A stretch of DNA of 64,000 nucleotides, taken from the NCBI RefSeq assembly GCF_008727865.1, contig NZ_VTWU01000002.1, forward strand, positions 434,001-498,000, written 5' to 3'. Made by a program: the position numbers and the translations under genes. This DNA comes from Hymenobacter busanensis. Its GTDB lineage: Bacteria > Bacteroidota > Bacteroidia > Cytophagales > Hymenobacteraceae. The notes under the pieces were generated by a model that worked only from the letters and a program-made list of their open reading frames with translations, made no database searches and was not told the origin of the DNA. Of this stretch, positions 17,738 to 26,251 are shown piece after piece; within the stretch, counting starts at the first letter, position 1, and each line of letters begins with the position of its first letter.

Positions 17738-18682
17738 TTACTTGAGCATCTCGTGCAGCACCGTCTGCATGGAAAACACGCGGTTGCCGGCTTCCTGCAC
17801 CACCAGCGAGTTGGGCGAGTCCAGCACCGCGTCGGCCACTTCCACGTTGCGGCGCACCGGCAGGCAGTGGATGAACTTGCCGTTGTTGGTGAGGGCCATG
17901 TGGTGGGCGTCCACCATCCAGCTCGGGTCCTGGGTGATGACCTGCCCGTAGTTGCGGTAGGAGCTCCAGTTTTTGGCGTACACGTAGTCGGCACCTTCCA
18001 GGGCCTTCTGCTGGTCGTACTCGATGCGGGCGCCCTTGGTGAACTGCTCGGCCAGCTCGTAGCCCTCGGGGTGGGTGATGACGAAGTCCACCCAGTCGAC
18101 TTCCGAGAACCAGTCGGCGAAGGAATTGGGCACGCACTGGGGCAGGGCGCGCACGTGCGGGGCCCAGGTCAGCACCACTTTCACGCGCTCGGTTTTCTTC
18201 GTCTCGGCCACGGTGATGAGGTCGGCGAAGCTTTGCAGCGGGTGCAGGGTGGCGCTTTCCAGGCTGATGACGGGCACGGTGGCGTACTGCAGAATCTTGT
18301 TGAAGACCACCTCGTTGTAGTCCTCGTCGCGGTCCTTGAGGCCGGGGAAGGTGCGCACGCCCAGCACGTCGCAGTACTGGCTCATCACGGCAATGGCTTC
18401 CTTGATGTGCTCCTGCGTGCTGCCGTTCATCACCGTGCCGTCGGCCATTTCCAGGGTCCAGGAATCGGCGCCGGCGTTGAGCACCCAGGCTTGCGCCCCG
18501 AGGTTGTAGGCCGCCTTGATGGAGCTGAGGCGGGTGCGCAGGCTGGGGTTGAAGAAAATCAGCCCGACGGTTTTGTTGCGGCCCAGGTGCTGGTAGCCGA
18601 AGGGGTTCTGCTTAATCTCCAGCGCCTGTTGCAGCAGGGCGCGGTAGTCGGGTACGTCAGCGAACGAGGTGAATTTTTTCAT
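17738..18682 (-). CDS. argF': N-succinyl/N-acetyl-L-ornithine carbamoyltransferase
   Basis: It carbamoylates an N-acylated ornithine to N-acyl-citrulline, the route used by Bacteroidota instead of ordinary ornithine carbamoyltransferase. The 314-residue protein has the carbamoyl-phosphate loop FFNPSLRTRLS and strong similarity along its length to the Bacteroides fragilis succinylornithine enzyme (HPLQSFADLIT, WAPH-PLPQ-VPNSFA, THPEGYEL). The C-terminal catalytic HCLPVRRN is present. Residue 90, which is Pro in the B. fragilis succinyl enzyme and Glu at the matching site of the Xanthomonas acetyl enzyme, is Gln here, so the acyl group cannot be read with certainty. ATG at 18682 is chosen over an adjacent TTG. 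It is the last gene of the minus-strand arg cluster. Confidence 0.92.
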   Translation of the reverse strand: MKKFTSFADVPDYRALLQQALEIKQNPFGYQHLGRNKTVGLIFFNPSLRTRLSSIKAAYNLGAQAWVLNAGADSWTLEMADGTVMNGSTQEHIKEAIAVMSQYCDVLGVRTFPGLKDRDEDYNEVVFNKILQYATVPVISLESATLHPLQSFADLITVAETKKTERVKVVLTWAPHVRALPQCVPNSFADWFSEVDWVDFVITHPEGYELAEQFTKGARIEYDQQKALEGADYVYAKNWSSYRNYGQVITQDPSWMVDAHHMALTNNGKFIHCLPVRRNVEVADAVLDSPNSLVVQEAGNRVFSMQTVLHEMLK

Positions 18683-18705
18683 CAAGAGAGTCTGAAGGAA
18701 AGATG

Positions 18706-19164
18706 TTAATGCTCTTCAACCCAATAATCAGCCACTTTACCGTGACCGGTCATTTTTACTGCCAAAAACATAGGGTCGATTATAGACCAGCCAATCGGGT
18801 ATAGAAGTAAGGTGTCAGGATGGCCATGCAAGCGGTAAAACTCATTGATTCTATCAGCTCGCTCCTGAGAACTTAGGTTGGAGTTTGTGGTGTAAACCAG
18901 AGAATCAGGATACGAAAGCCCCTTCGGCAAACGAGTTTCTACTCCTTCATGGCTGGGCAAGCCAAGGAGACCCACTACCGAATCGTGCGGCATACCTTTT
19001 CTAAGGTGATGGTCCATTAAATCCTGCACCATTCTAGCTCTAGGATTACTCTTTTCATTTTCGTCGTTATGCTTTAGCCAAGCTGCTTGATCAAAGTAGC
19101 CTAGATAGTTACAAGCGCATGGAAGGAATAGCATTCCAAGAAGGATGATTTTTTTTCGTAGCAT
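18706..19164 (-). CDS. small lipoprotein with a BamE/SmpA-like segment, unknown function
   Basis: The 152-residue product starts MLRKKIILLGMLFLPCACNY, a lipoprotein signal with its Cys near position 18. The middle contains LRKGMPHDSVVGLLGLPSHE, which resembles the conserved turn of SmpA/BamE-like domains (G-M...S-V...L-G-x-P), but the similarity is limited. An upstream in-frame ATG exists, but 19164 gives the correct lipoprotein signal. It sits between argF' and carB on the same strand and is less GC-rich than either, so it looks inserted into the arginine cluster. Its role is unknown. Confidence 0.7.
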   Translation of the reverse strand: MLRKKIILLGMLFLPCACNYLGYFDQAAWLKHNDENEKSNPRARMVQDLMDHHLRKGMPHDSVVGLLGLPSHEGVETRLPKGLSYPDSLVYTTNSNLSSQERADRINEFYRLHGHPDTLLLYPIGWSIIDPMFLAVKMTGHGKVADYWVEEH

Positions 19165-19196
19165 AAAATGTTGTTGAGTGAGCTGTTCTGCATTCA

Positions 19197-19304
19197 AGAC
19201 CGTCCTGCTGAGCTTGCCGAAGCATCTCTCCCGCTTCGTTGGATAGTGACTTTACTATCTGGGAAAGCGGGAGAGATGCTTCGACAAGCTCAGCAGGACG
19301 GTCT
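19197..19304. repeat. long REP-like hairpin element, copy 1
   Basis: A nearly perfect long hairpin: 19197-19216 pairs exactly with 19285-19304, 19217-19236 pairs with 19265-19283 with one irregularity, and a short 6-bp stem lies at the tip. The outer unit CGTCCTGCTGAGC, then a short variable stretch, then GAAGCATCTCT recurs at 22666-22695 and 23171-23199. It lies just upstream of the lipoprotein gene, between it and carB. Confidence 0.85.
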
Positions 19305-19322
19305 GACAACCTCCGCCACTTC

Positions 19323-22300
19323 CTACAGCACCGGCTCGGTCTGCGCCTTGAACTCCTTCCAGCTCTTGATGCTCAAATCCTGCAGCTTCAGCGTGGTGAA
19401 GGCCTTGATGAAGGCTTTGGCCAGGCGGGCGTTGGTGATGAGCGGGATGTTGAAGTCGACGGCCGTGCGGCGGATTTTGTAGTCGTTGTCCAGCTCGCCC
19501 TTGGTCAGGTTCTTCGGAATGTTGATGACCAGGTCGATTTTCCGCTCGCGCAGGTAGGTCAGGGCGTTGGGCTCCTGCAGCTCGTCGGGCCAGTAGACCA
19601 GGGTGCTGGCGACGCCGTTTTCGGTCAGGAACAGGTGCGTGCCGTGGGTGGCGTAGATGGTGTAGTTCTTCTGTACCAGCAGCTTGGCGGCGCTGAGCAG
19701 GGCCACCTTGGAGAGCAGCGGACCGCTGGACATCAGCACCGTCTTCTCCGGAATGCGGTAGCCCACCGACAGCAAGGACTTCAGCAGCGCTTCCTCGGCC
19801 GTGTCGCCCAGGCAGCCCACTTCGCCGGTGCTCGTCATGTCCACGCGCAGCACCGGGTCGGCGCCCTGCAGGCGGGTAAAGGAGAACTGCGAGGCTTTCA
19901 CGCCCACGAAGGGCAGGTCGTACACCAGCTCGCTCGCGTCGCGCTCCACGTGCTGACCCAGCAGCACCTTCGTGGCCTTCTTGATCAGGTTGTGGCCCGA
20001 TACCTTGCTCACGAACGGGAAGCTACGGGAGGCGCGCAGGTTGCACTCGATGACGCGGATGGCGCCGTTTTTCTCCAGGAACTGGATGTTGAACGGCCCG
20101 CTGATTTCGAAGCGCTTGGCAATCTTCTCGGCAATGACCTTGAGCTTGCGCACCGTGCCCACGTACACGCGCTGCGGCGGGTAGTACATGGTGGCGTCGC
20201 CGGAGTGGACGCCGGCAAACTCCACGTGCTCCGATATGGCGTACGATACGATTTCGCCCTTGTCGGCCACCGCGTCCAGCTCGATTTCCTTGGCTTCCTG
20301 GATGAACTCCGACACCACCACCGGGTACTCGGCGCTGACCTCGGCGGCCAGTTTCAGGTACTCCTCCAGCTCCTGCGGGTTCGACACCACGTTCATGGCC
20401 GCGCCCGACAGCACGTAGCTCGGGCGGATCAGCACCGGGAAGCCCACCTGCTTCACGAAGTCGTAGATGGCCTCCATGGTGGTCAGCTCGCTCCAGCGCG
20501 GCTGGGCAATGCCCAGCTCGTCCATGATGCTGCTGAACTTGTGGCGGTTTTCGGCCTCGTCGATGCGGGCGGCGGCGGTGCCCAGGATGGGCGCGCCGGC
20601 CGCTTCGAGGCGGGTGGCAATGTTGTTCGGAATCTGCCCGCCGGTGCTCAGAATCACGCCCTGCGGCGCCTCGAAGTCCAGAATATCCATCACCCGCTCG
20701 TAGCTCAATTCCTCGAAGTACAGGCGGTCCGATACGTCGTAGTCGGTGCTTACGGTTTCGGGGTTGTAGTTGATGATGATGGACTTGTAGCCCTCCTCGT
20801 TCACCGTCTGGGCCGCATTCACGCCGCACCAGTCAAATTCCACCGACGAGCCGATGCGGTACACGCCCGAGCCCAGCACCACCACCGACTTGTCGGTTTC
20901 GGGCGCCAGGTCGTTTTCGGTGCCGTGGTAGGTCAGGTACAGGTAGTTGGTCTGGGCCGGGAATTCGGCCGCCAGCGTGTCGATTTGCTTGACCACCGGC
21001 AGCACGCCCAGGGCCTTGCGGCGGGCGCGCACCAGCATTTCGTTGGCCTTCACCTCGGCCGGGCCCAGGAGTTGCACGGCCAGCTGCTGGTCCGAGAAGC
21101 CCGACTTTTTGGCCTGGCGCAGCAGGTCGGTGTCGAGGGCGTCGAGGCCGCCCTGCTGGCGCTTTTCGCCCAGCTCCAGGCTCAGCTGGTAGATGCCGTA
21201 GAGGCGCTGCAAAAACCACCGGTCGATGCGCGTCAGCTCGTACACGCGCTCCACGTCGTAGCCGGCCTGGAAGGCCTCGTTGATGGCGAAGATGCGCTCC
21301 TCGTTCGGCTCGCTCAGCAGCCGGTCGAGGTCGGCCAGGTCAATGGGCTCGGGCTTGTTGGCCACGAAGCCGCGCCGGCCGGTGTCAAGCATGCGCAGGC
21401 CCTTCTGCACGGCTTCCTCGAAGGTTTTGCCGATGGCCATAACCTCGCCCACGCTCTTCATGGCCGAGCCAATCTGGCGCTGCACGCCGGAGAATTTGCT
21501 CAGGTCCCAGCGCGGCAGCTTCACCACCAGGTAGTCGAGCGAGGGCTCGAAGAAGGCCGAGGTGGTCTGCGTCACGCTGTTTTTCAGCTCGGCCAGGGAG
21601 TAGCCCAGGCTCAGCTTGGCGGCCACGAAAGCCAGCGGGTAGCCCGTAGCCTTGGACGCCAGGGCCGAGGAGCGCGACAAACGGGCATTTACCTCAATCA
21701 CGCGGTACTCCTCCGAGTGCGGGTCGAGGGCGTACTGAATGTTGCACTCGCCCACGATGCCCAGGTGGCGGATGGTCTTGATGCCGATGCTGCGCAGCTT
21801 GTGGTACTCGCGGTTGCTCAGGGTCTGCGACGGGGCCACCACGATGCTCTCCCCGGTGTGGATACCGATGGGGTCGAAGTTCTCCATGTTGCAGACGGTG
21901 ATGCAGTTGTCGAACTGGTCGCGCACCACCTCGTACTCCACCTCTTTCCAGCCTTTCAGCGACTCTTCCACCAGAATCTGGTCGGAGGTCGAGAAGGATT
22001 TCTGGGCCAGGGTGCGCAGCTCCTCCATGTTGTTGGCGAAGCCGCTGCCCAGGCCGCCCAGCGCGAAGGCGGCGCGCACGATGATGGGGAAGCCAATCCG
22101 CTCAGCCGCGGCCAGCGCGTCTTCCATCGTCGTCACGGCTTCGCTGCGGGCCGTGAGCACGCCGATCTGGTCGAGCTTTTCCTTGAAGATGTCGCGGTCC
22201 TCGGTGTCGATGATGCTCTGCACGGGCGTACCGAGCACGCGCACGTTGTACTTCTCGAACACGCCGGCGCGGTACAGGGCCACGGCGCAGTTCAGGGCCG

Positions 22301-22571
22301 TCTGGCCGCCGAAGGCCACCAGAATGCCGTCGGGCTGCTCCTTCTTGATGACTTCCTCCACGAAGTAGGGCGTCACGGGCAGGAAGTACACGTCGTCGGC
22401 AATGTCGTCCGACGTCTGCACGGTGGCAATGTTGGGGTTGATGAGGATGGTGCGGATGCCTTCCTCTTTCAGCGCCTTGAGGGCCTGCGAACCGGAGTAA
22501 TCGAACTCACCGGCCTCCCCGATTTTGAGGGCGCCGGAACCGAGGATGAGGACTTTCTGCGGTTTTTCCAT
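19323..22571 (-). CDS. carB: carbamoyl-phosphate synthase, large subunit
   Basis: With CarA it makes carbamoyl phosphate from bicarbonate, glutamine-derived ammonia and two ATP, feeding arginine and pyrimidine synthesis. The 1082-residue protein is full length. Two homologous halves each contain an ATP-grasp domain; the first opens with KVLILGSGALKIGEAGEFDYS and the second with VVVLGSGVYRIGSSVEFDWC. Substrate-binding NARLSRSSALASKATGYPLA and NLRASRSFPFVSKVSG are visible, followed by the C-terminal MGS-like allosteric domain with YATHGTHLFL. It lies in the minus-strand arg cluster, separated from carA by one small gene and repeats. Confidence 0.97.
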   Translation of the reverse strand: MEKPQKVLILGSGALKIGEAGEFDYSGSQALKALKEEGIRTILINPNIATVQTSDDIADDVYFLPVTPYFVEEVIKKEQPDGILVAFGGQTALNCAVALYRAGVFEKYNVRVLGTPVQSIIDTEDRDIFKEKLDQIGVLTARSEAVTTMEDALAAAERIGFPIIVRAAFALGGLGSGFANNMEELRTLAQKSFSTSDQILVEESLKGWKEVEYEVVRDQFDNCITVCNMENFDPIGIHTGESIVVAPSQTLSNREYHKLRSIGIKTIRHLGIVGECNIQYALDPHSEEYRVIEVNARLSRSSALASKATGYPLAFVAAKLSLGYSLAELKNSVTQTTSAFFEPSLDYLVVKLPRWDLSKFSGVQRQIGSAMKSVGEVMAIGKTFEEAVQKGLRMLDTGRRGFVANKPEPIDLADLDRLLSEPNEERIFAINEAFQAGYDVERVYELTRIDRWFLQRLYGIYQLSLELGEKRQQGGLDALDTDLLRQAKKSGFSDQQLAVQLLGPAEVKANEMLVRARRKALGVLPVVKQIDTLAAEFPAQTNYLYLTYHGTENDLAPETDKSVVVLGSGVYRIGSSVEFDWCGVNAAQTVNEEGYKSIIINYNPETVSTDYDVSDRLYFEELSYERVMDILDFEAPQGVILSTGGQIPNNIATRLEAAGAPILGTAAARIDEAENRHKFSSIMDELGIAQPRWSELTTMEAIYDFVKQVGFPVLIRPSYVLSGAAMNVVSNPQELEEYLKLAAEVSAEYPVVVSEFIQEAKEIELDAVADKGEIVSYAISEHVEFAGVHSGDATMYYPPQRVYVGTVRKLKVIAEKIAKRFEISGPFNIQFLEKNGAIRVIECNLRASRSFPFVSKVSGHNLIKKATKVLLGQHVERDASELVYDLPFVGVKASQFSFTRLQGADPVLRVDMTSTGEVGCLGDTAEEALLKSLLSVGYRIPEKTVLMSSGPLLSKVALLSAAKLLVQKNYTIYATHGTHLFLTENGVASTLVYWPDELQEPNALTYLRERKIDLVINIPKNLTKGELDNDYKIRRTAVDFNIPLITNARLAKAFIKAFTTLKLQDLSIKSWKEFKAQTEPVL

Positions 22572-22665
22572 CTATGTAGGTGCGGTGGTGGGAGCGGGGC
22601 TCCCGGCTTAGCCCGGCGGATGCCGGCGTGAGGGGGTGTGGTTTGTTAGAATGACGTCGTTAGCA

Positions 22666-22695
22666 CGTCCTGCTGAGCGAAGTCGAAGCATCTCT
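22666..22695 (+). repeat. REP-like element, copy 2
   Basis: The unit CGTCCTGCTGAGC, then GAAGTC, then GAAGCATCTCT is the same family as the hairpin at 19197-19304. It lies just after the stop of the small gene at 22720-23121, and an inverted copy lies just before that gene's start. Confidence 0.75.
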
Positions 22696-22719
22696 ACTGA
22701 ACTGCTTCCTGCGCTTCGA

Positions 22720-23121
22720 CTATACTGACTCGGGATACTTTTGCCATACCCCGGCACAGACGTGAACCTTGTCATTCATATCCACCAGTTCTGGTCGACA
22801 GCAGATGTCTATAACATCAACTCTGTCTCCTAGGCGCTCAACGACAAGTTTGTAAGACTTTACAGCCTCAACAGAAATGTCTTCATGCTGAAGCAAGTCA
22901 AAGAATTGCTGTCGGAAATTTGAGAGAGAAGCTTCAACTTCTGTGCTTCGGAGCGGATGCATTTCTGCTTTCAGCACATCTAATTCAAGCTGCGACAAAT
23001 CGTTGTGCAGAGCAAACCGATGTAACACTGTACAGGTGTATTGCTGACCAATATGACTCATCGTGCTGAAGTACGAATGAGCAGCGTTGTGGCCTATCGA
23101 TTTGAGCTTCTTAAGTTTCAT
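22720..23121 (-). CDS. hypothetical protein flanked by inverted REP-like repeats
   Basis: This 133-residue protein is not recognised. It begins MKLKKLKSIGHNAAHSYFST and is mostly helical in appearance, with a His/Ser-rich start, an acidic middle and a C-terminal VHVCAGVWQKYPESV. No signal peptide or membrane segment is visible. It is AT-richer than carA and carB, between which it lies on the same strand. Inverted copies of one repeat family flank it (22666-22695 and 23171-23199), so it may have arrived as a small cassette. An upstream in-frame start at 23151 is possible, but the ATG at 23121 is preferred. Confidence 0.6.
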   Translation of the reverse strand: MKLKKLKSIGHNAAHSYFSTMSHIGQQYTCTVLHRFALHNDLSQLELDVLKAEMHPLRSTEVEASLSNFRQQFFDLLQHEDISVEAVKSYKLVVERLGDRVDVIDICCRPELVDMNDKVHVCAGVWQKYPESV

Positions 23122-23170
23122 CGTGGCCGAACTCAGGAAAACACTATCCAAATGCTTGAAACGAAGCGGT

Positions 23171-23226
23171 AGAGATGCTTCGACCAGCTCAGCAGGACGT
23201 TCTTTTCCGTCGTGCTGAGCTTGGTC
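23171..23226 (-). repeat. REP-like element, copy 3 (inverted), with partial copy
   Basis: AGAGATGCTTCG, then ACCA, then GCTCAGCAGGACG (23171-23199) is the reverse complement of the unit at 22666-22695. A further half unit, CGTGCTGAGCTTGGTCG, follows at about 23210-23226, just before the carA stop region. Confidence 0.72.
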
Positions 23227-23232
23227 GTTCGG

Positions 23233-24309
23233 CTACTTACCAGCCTTGTGCTTCTCTACCTCGTCCAGGAACTGGTCGAAGAGAAACTCCGTGTCCTGGG
23301 GGCCGCCGGCGGCTTCCGGGTGAAACTGGGTGGAGAAGAAGGGCTTGGTTTTGTGCTTGATGCCTTCGCAGGTGCCGTCGTTCAGGTTCTCAAACAGCAT
23401 GTCCCAGTCGGCGGGCAGCGTGGCGGTGTCCACCGCGAAGCCGTGGTTCTGGCTGGTGATGTAGCTGCGCTGGGTGCCGGTGAGCTTCACAGGCTGGTTG
23501 TGGCTGCGGTGGCCGTACTTGAGCTTGAACGTGTCGCCGCCGGCCGCCAGGCCCATGAGCTGGGAGCCCAGGCAAATGCCGAAGATGGGCTTGTCCTGCT
23601 GCAGGGCTTTCTGCAGGTGCTCGATGGTGGGCACGCACATTTTCGGGTCGCCGGGGCCGTTGCTCAGGAACAAGCCGTCGTAGTCGAGCTGGGTGAAGTC
23701 GTAGTCCCAGGGCACGCGGATCAGCTCCACGTCGCGCTCCAGGAAGCAGCGGATGATGTTGGTCTTGGTGCCGCAGTCCACCAGCACGATTTTGTTTTTG
23801 CCGGTGCCGTAGTGCTGCACGCCCTCGGGGCTCACCTGGGCCACCAGGTTGTCCTGGTTGGGGTCGTGCAGGGGCACGTCCTCCGCGGCCACGATTTTGC
23901 CGAGCATGGCGCCCTTCTCGCGCAGCTTCTTGGTGAGCATGCGCGTATCCACCCCGCAGATGCCGGGGATGTTGTACTCGGCCAGCCAGTCGCCGAGGCT
24001 CTTGGCGGCGTTCCAGTGGCTGTGCTCCTCGGAGTAGTAGTTGACCACCAGGCCGGCCACGTGAATCTTGTCCGATTCGAAAATCTTGGAAATCGACTCG
24101 TACAGCTCCTCGCCCGGCACGCCGTAGTTGCCCACGATGGGGTAGGTCAGCACCAGAATCTGCCCGGCAAAGGACGGGTCGGTGAGGTTTTCGGGGTAGC
24201 CGGTCATGGCCGTGCTGAACACCACCTCGCCCGCAGCGGAGGTGAAGGCGCCGAAAGATTGGCCCTGGATTTCGGTGCCATCTTCGAGGACGAGTTTTAC
24301 TTGCTTCAT
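23233..24309 (-). CDS. carA: carbamoyl-phosphate synthase, small (glutaminase) subunit
   Basis: It hydrolyses glutamine and channels ammonia to CarB. The 358-residue protein has the N-terminal CarA domain (MKQVKLVLEDGTEIQGQSFG) and a class I glutamine amidotransferase domain with nucleophile Cys in GICLGSQLMGLAAGG and the His/Glu pair in STQFHPEAAGGPQD. Length is normal. The ATG at 24309 is chosen over an upstream in-frame start at 24369 because it gives the family N-terminus and lies 1 nt after the stop of the preceding small gene, suggesting co-transcription. Confidence 0.96.
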   Translation of the reverse strand: MKQVKLVLEDGTEIQGQSFGAFTSAAGEVVFSTAMTGYPENLTDPSFAGQILVLTYPIVGNYGVPGEELYESISKIFESDKIHVAGLVVNYYSEEHSHWNAAKSLGDWLAEYNIPGICGVDTRMLTKKLREKGAMLGKIVAAEDVPLHDPNQDNLVAQVSPEGVQHYGTGKNKIVLVDCGTKTNIIRCFLERDVELIRVPWDYDFTQLDYDGLFLSNGPGDPKMCVPTIEHLQKALQQDKPIFGICLGSQLMGLAAGGDTFKLKYGHRSHNQPVKLTGTQRSYITSQNHGFAVDTATLPADWDMLFENLNDGTCEGIKHKTKPFFSTQFHPEAAGGPQDTEFLFDQFLDEVEKHKAGK

Positions 24310-24310
24310 G

Positions 24311-24559
24311 TTATTTACCCTGCGTGTCGGTTTCTTTTGAGTAACAAGTAGGTTCTGACTGAAAGCCATTCCAGTAAACCCAGAGTCTTTCGCACTGGTC
24401 GCAAACCAGTATGTGTTTCATTTTATCGTAAAGCTCGTCCGGCTCAATCTTGTCTGTAAAAGCGTCGTACTCGACATCAGAAATGAAGAGCAATTCGGCT
24501 GGGTTGGGAATGGGACTGTAGCTAATCCAATTGCCGCACTTACAGACAATTTTCGGCAT
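24311..24559 (-). CDS. small zinc-ribbon-like protein, unknown function
   Basis: The 82-residue protein has CKC near the N-terminus (MPKIVCKCGNWISY) and CDQC near residue 55 (ILVCDQCERLWVYWNGF), spacing that could bind one zinc ion. The middle is acidic and contains ISDVEYDAF. Similar small cysteine-pair proteins occur in many Bacteroidota without assigned function. It is on the minus strand immediately upstream of carA (1 nt between stop and start) and 2 nt after another small gene, so the three are probably on one transcript. Confidence 0.65.
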   Translation of the reverse strand: MPKIVCKCGNWISYSPIPNPAELLFISDVEYDAFTDKIEPDELYDKMKHILVCDQCERLWVYWNGFQSEPTCYSKETDTQGK

Positions 24560-24561
24560 GG

Positions 24562-24945
24562 CTATTTCGGAGCTAGATGCGTGGCGATTCTAAAACGCTC
24601 TACATCGGACGTCTGACGAATGCGAGGCGTCACCTCAACCCTATTTAGGAACCGGCCGGAAACAATTTCGGCTGGAACAGAACCAAACATCAGAGGTCTA
24701 TTCCAGCCGAACGAGGACTTAAGCCAAACGGGAGCGAAAGAAAGTAGATCAATCGGTCCCGCACCCGGCCGCTCCCAGATGTCAGGCATCGGGAAATCGG
24801 GCGGGCAGGCCTGCTGGAAGAAAGGGGCTTGGGTGGCCGTGCTTTCGGGGAAAGAACCGGCCAGAGGCTGCGCAGTTATGGGAAACGGCAGCGTGCAGCT
24901 TATCGGAAGGAGCGTGATGCTCGTGAACTTCGTCGGGCCACTCAT
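24562..24945 (-). CDS. hypothetical protein, possible lipoprotein
   Basis: This 127-residue frame is not recognised. The N-terminus contains SITLLPISCTLPFP, which could be a short lipoprotein signal if a downstream start is used, although a basic n-region is poor. It ends 2 nt before the zinc-ribbon-like gene and lies between argD and carA on the same strand, which favours it over the overlapping plus-strand frame at 24620-24961. Confidence is limited because no family is visible. Confidence 0.45.
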   Translation of the reverse strand: MSGPTKFTSITLLPISCTLPFPITAQPLAGSFPESTATQAPFFQQACPPDFPMPDIWERPGAGPIDLLSFAPVWLKSSFGWNRPLMFGSVPAEIVSGRFLNRVEVTPRIRQTSDVERFRIATHLAPK

Positions 24946-24973
24946 TAAGGCCGCAAGTTAGACCACAAGTCGC

Positions 24974-26113
24974 TTAACTCCTTACCTCCGCCGGAATAAT
25001 TGCGTACAGCGCCCGCAGAAACTGGTCTACCTCTTCGCGTTTGATGTTCAAGGGCGGCAGCAGGCGCAGCACCCCGGGGTCGGAGGCGTTGCCCACGAAG
25101 ATGTGGTACTCCGTCAGCAGCTTGTCGCGCAGGTCCTTGATGGGAAAGTCGTACTTGATGCCCACCATCAGGCCGCGGCCGCGCACCTGCTGGGCGCCGG
25201 CGTTGGTCAGCAGCTCCTGGCGCAGGTACTCCCCCATTTTCGTAGCATGGGCCAGCAGATTTTCCTGCTCGATGACTTCCAGCACGGCCAGCGCGGCGGC
25301 GCAGGCCAGGTGGTTGCCGCCAAACGTGGTGCCCAGCAGCCCGTACGAAGCCTGAAACTCCGGCGAAATCAGGATGCCGCCGATGGGAAAGCCGTTGCCC
25401 ATGCCCTTGGCCACCGAAATGATGCCCGGACATACGCCGGCATGCTGGTGCGCGAAGAACTTGCCGCTGCGGCCGTAACCGCTTTGCACTTCGTCGGCGA
25501 TGAGAACGGCGCCGTACTGCTGGCACAGCTGCTCCAGCCCCTGCAGAAACTCGTCGGAAGGCATGATGATGCCGCCCACGCCCTGAATCGGCTCGATGAT
25601 GACGGCGCAGGTCTGGCCCGCCTGCAGCACCCGCTCCACGTCCGCCAGCTCGTAGGGCAGGAAGCTGATCTGGTGCCCGGCATTAAAGGGCGCCACGATT
25701 TTCTGGTTGTCGGTGGCAGCTACCGCGCCCGAGGTGCGGCCGTGAAAAGCGCCCTTGAACGCAATGACGTGGCTTTTGCCGGTGTGAAAAGACGCCAGCT
25801 TCAGCGCATTCTCGTTGGCCTCGGCGCCCGAGTTGCACAGGAACAGCGCGTAATCCTGGTAGCCCGACACCTCGCCCAGCTTCCGCGCCAACTCGCGCTG
25901 AATCGGGATGTGCACCGAGTTGGAGTAGAAGCCGATTTTCTGCACCTGCTCGGTGATGCGCCGCACGTAGTGCGGGTGGCTGTGGCCGATGCTGATGACC
26001 GCGTGGCCGCCGTAGAAGTCGAGGTACTGCTCGCCCTTATCGTCCCAGAGCTGCGCCCCAAGGGCGCGCACCGGCGTGATGTCGTTGAGCGGATAGACGT
26101 TGAAAAGCTCCAT
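24974..26113 (-). CDS. argD: acetylornithine/succinylornithine aminotransferase
   Basis: This PLP-dependent class III aminotransferase forms N-acylornithine from N-acylglutamate semialdehyde using glutamate. The 379-residue protein shows LWDDKGEQYLDFYGGHAV at the N-terminus, LFLCNSGAEANENALKLA, the FHGRTSGAVAAT turn, the PLP-facing VQSGYGRSGKFFAHQHAG region and the Schiff-base Lys in ISVAKGMGNGFPIGG. Length and start are typical. It follows argC in the cluster, separated by a 120-nt inverted repeat. Whether it prefers acetyl or succinyl substrates follows whatever the pathway uses. Confidence 0.94.
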   Translation of the reverse strand: MELFNVYPLNDITPVRALGAQLWDDKGEQYLDFYGGHAVISIGHSHPHYVRRITEQVQKIGFYSNSVHIPIQRELARKLGEVSGYQDYALFLCNSGAEANENALKLASFHTGKSHVIAFKGAFHGRTSGAVAATDNQKIVAPFNAGHQISFLPYELADVERVLQAGQTCAVIIEPIQGVGGIIMPSDEFLQGLEQLCQQYGAVLIADEVQSGYGRSGKFFAHQHAGVCPGIISVAKGMGNGFPIGGILISPEFQASYGLLGTTFGGNHLACAAALAVLEVIEQENLLAHATKMGEYLRQELLTNAGAQQVRGRGLMVGIKYDFPIKDLRDKLLTEYHIFVGNASDPGVLRLLPPLNIKREEVDQFLRALYAIIPAEVRS

Positions 26114-26129
26114 TTCTTCAGAGTCTTAA

Positions 26130-26251
26130 CCTCACCCCCGGCCCGTCTCCAAAAGAGAGGGGTGCGTTCTGGCAAGGCGCGTTTTTCAGGTGAATCAAAG
26201 AAAGACGTCCGGCTCCCCCTCTCTTTTGGAGAGGGGGTCGGGGGGTGAGGT
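26130..26251. repeat. inverted repeat between argC and argD
   Basis: CCTCACCCCCGG near 26131 with CTCCAAAAGAGAGGGG (to 26162) faces the complementary run CCCCCTCTCTTTTGGAGAG to GGGGGGTGAGG (26215-26250), with about 50 nt between. This resembles a REP-like or miniature repeat found in many genomes. Its right arm ends at the argC stop codon. Confidence 0.75.

Noticed and set aside
19239-22631. 1130-codon plus-strand open frame opposite carB
   Set aside because: It is the antisense shadow of carB in GC-rich DNA, with His/Val/Gly-rich nonsense composition.
24620-24961. Plus-strand frame between carA and argD
   Set aside because: It overlaps a minus-strand frame that is better placed, 2 nt from the next gene of the operon, and shows no family features.
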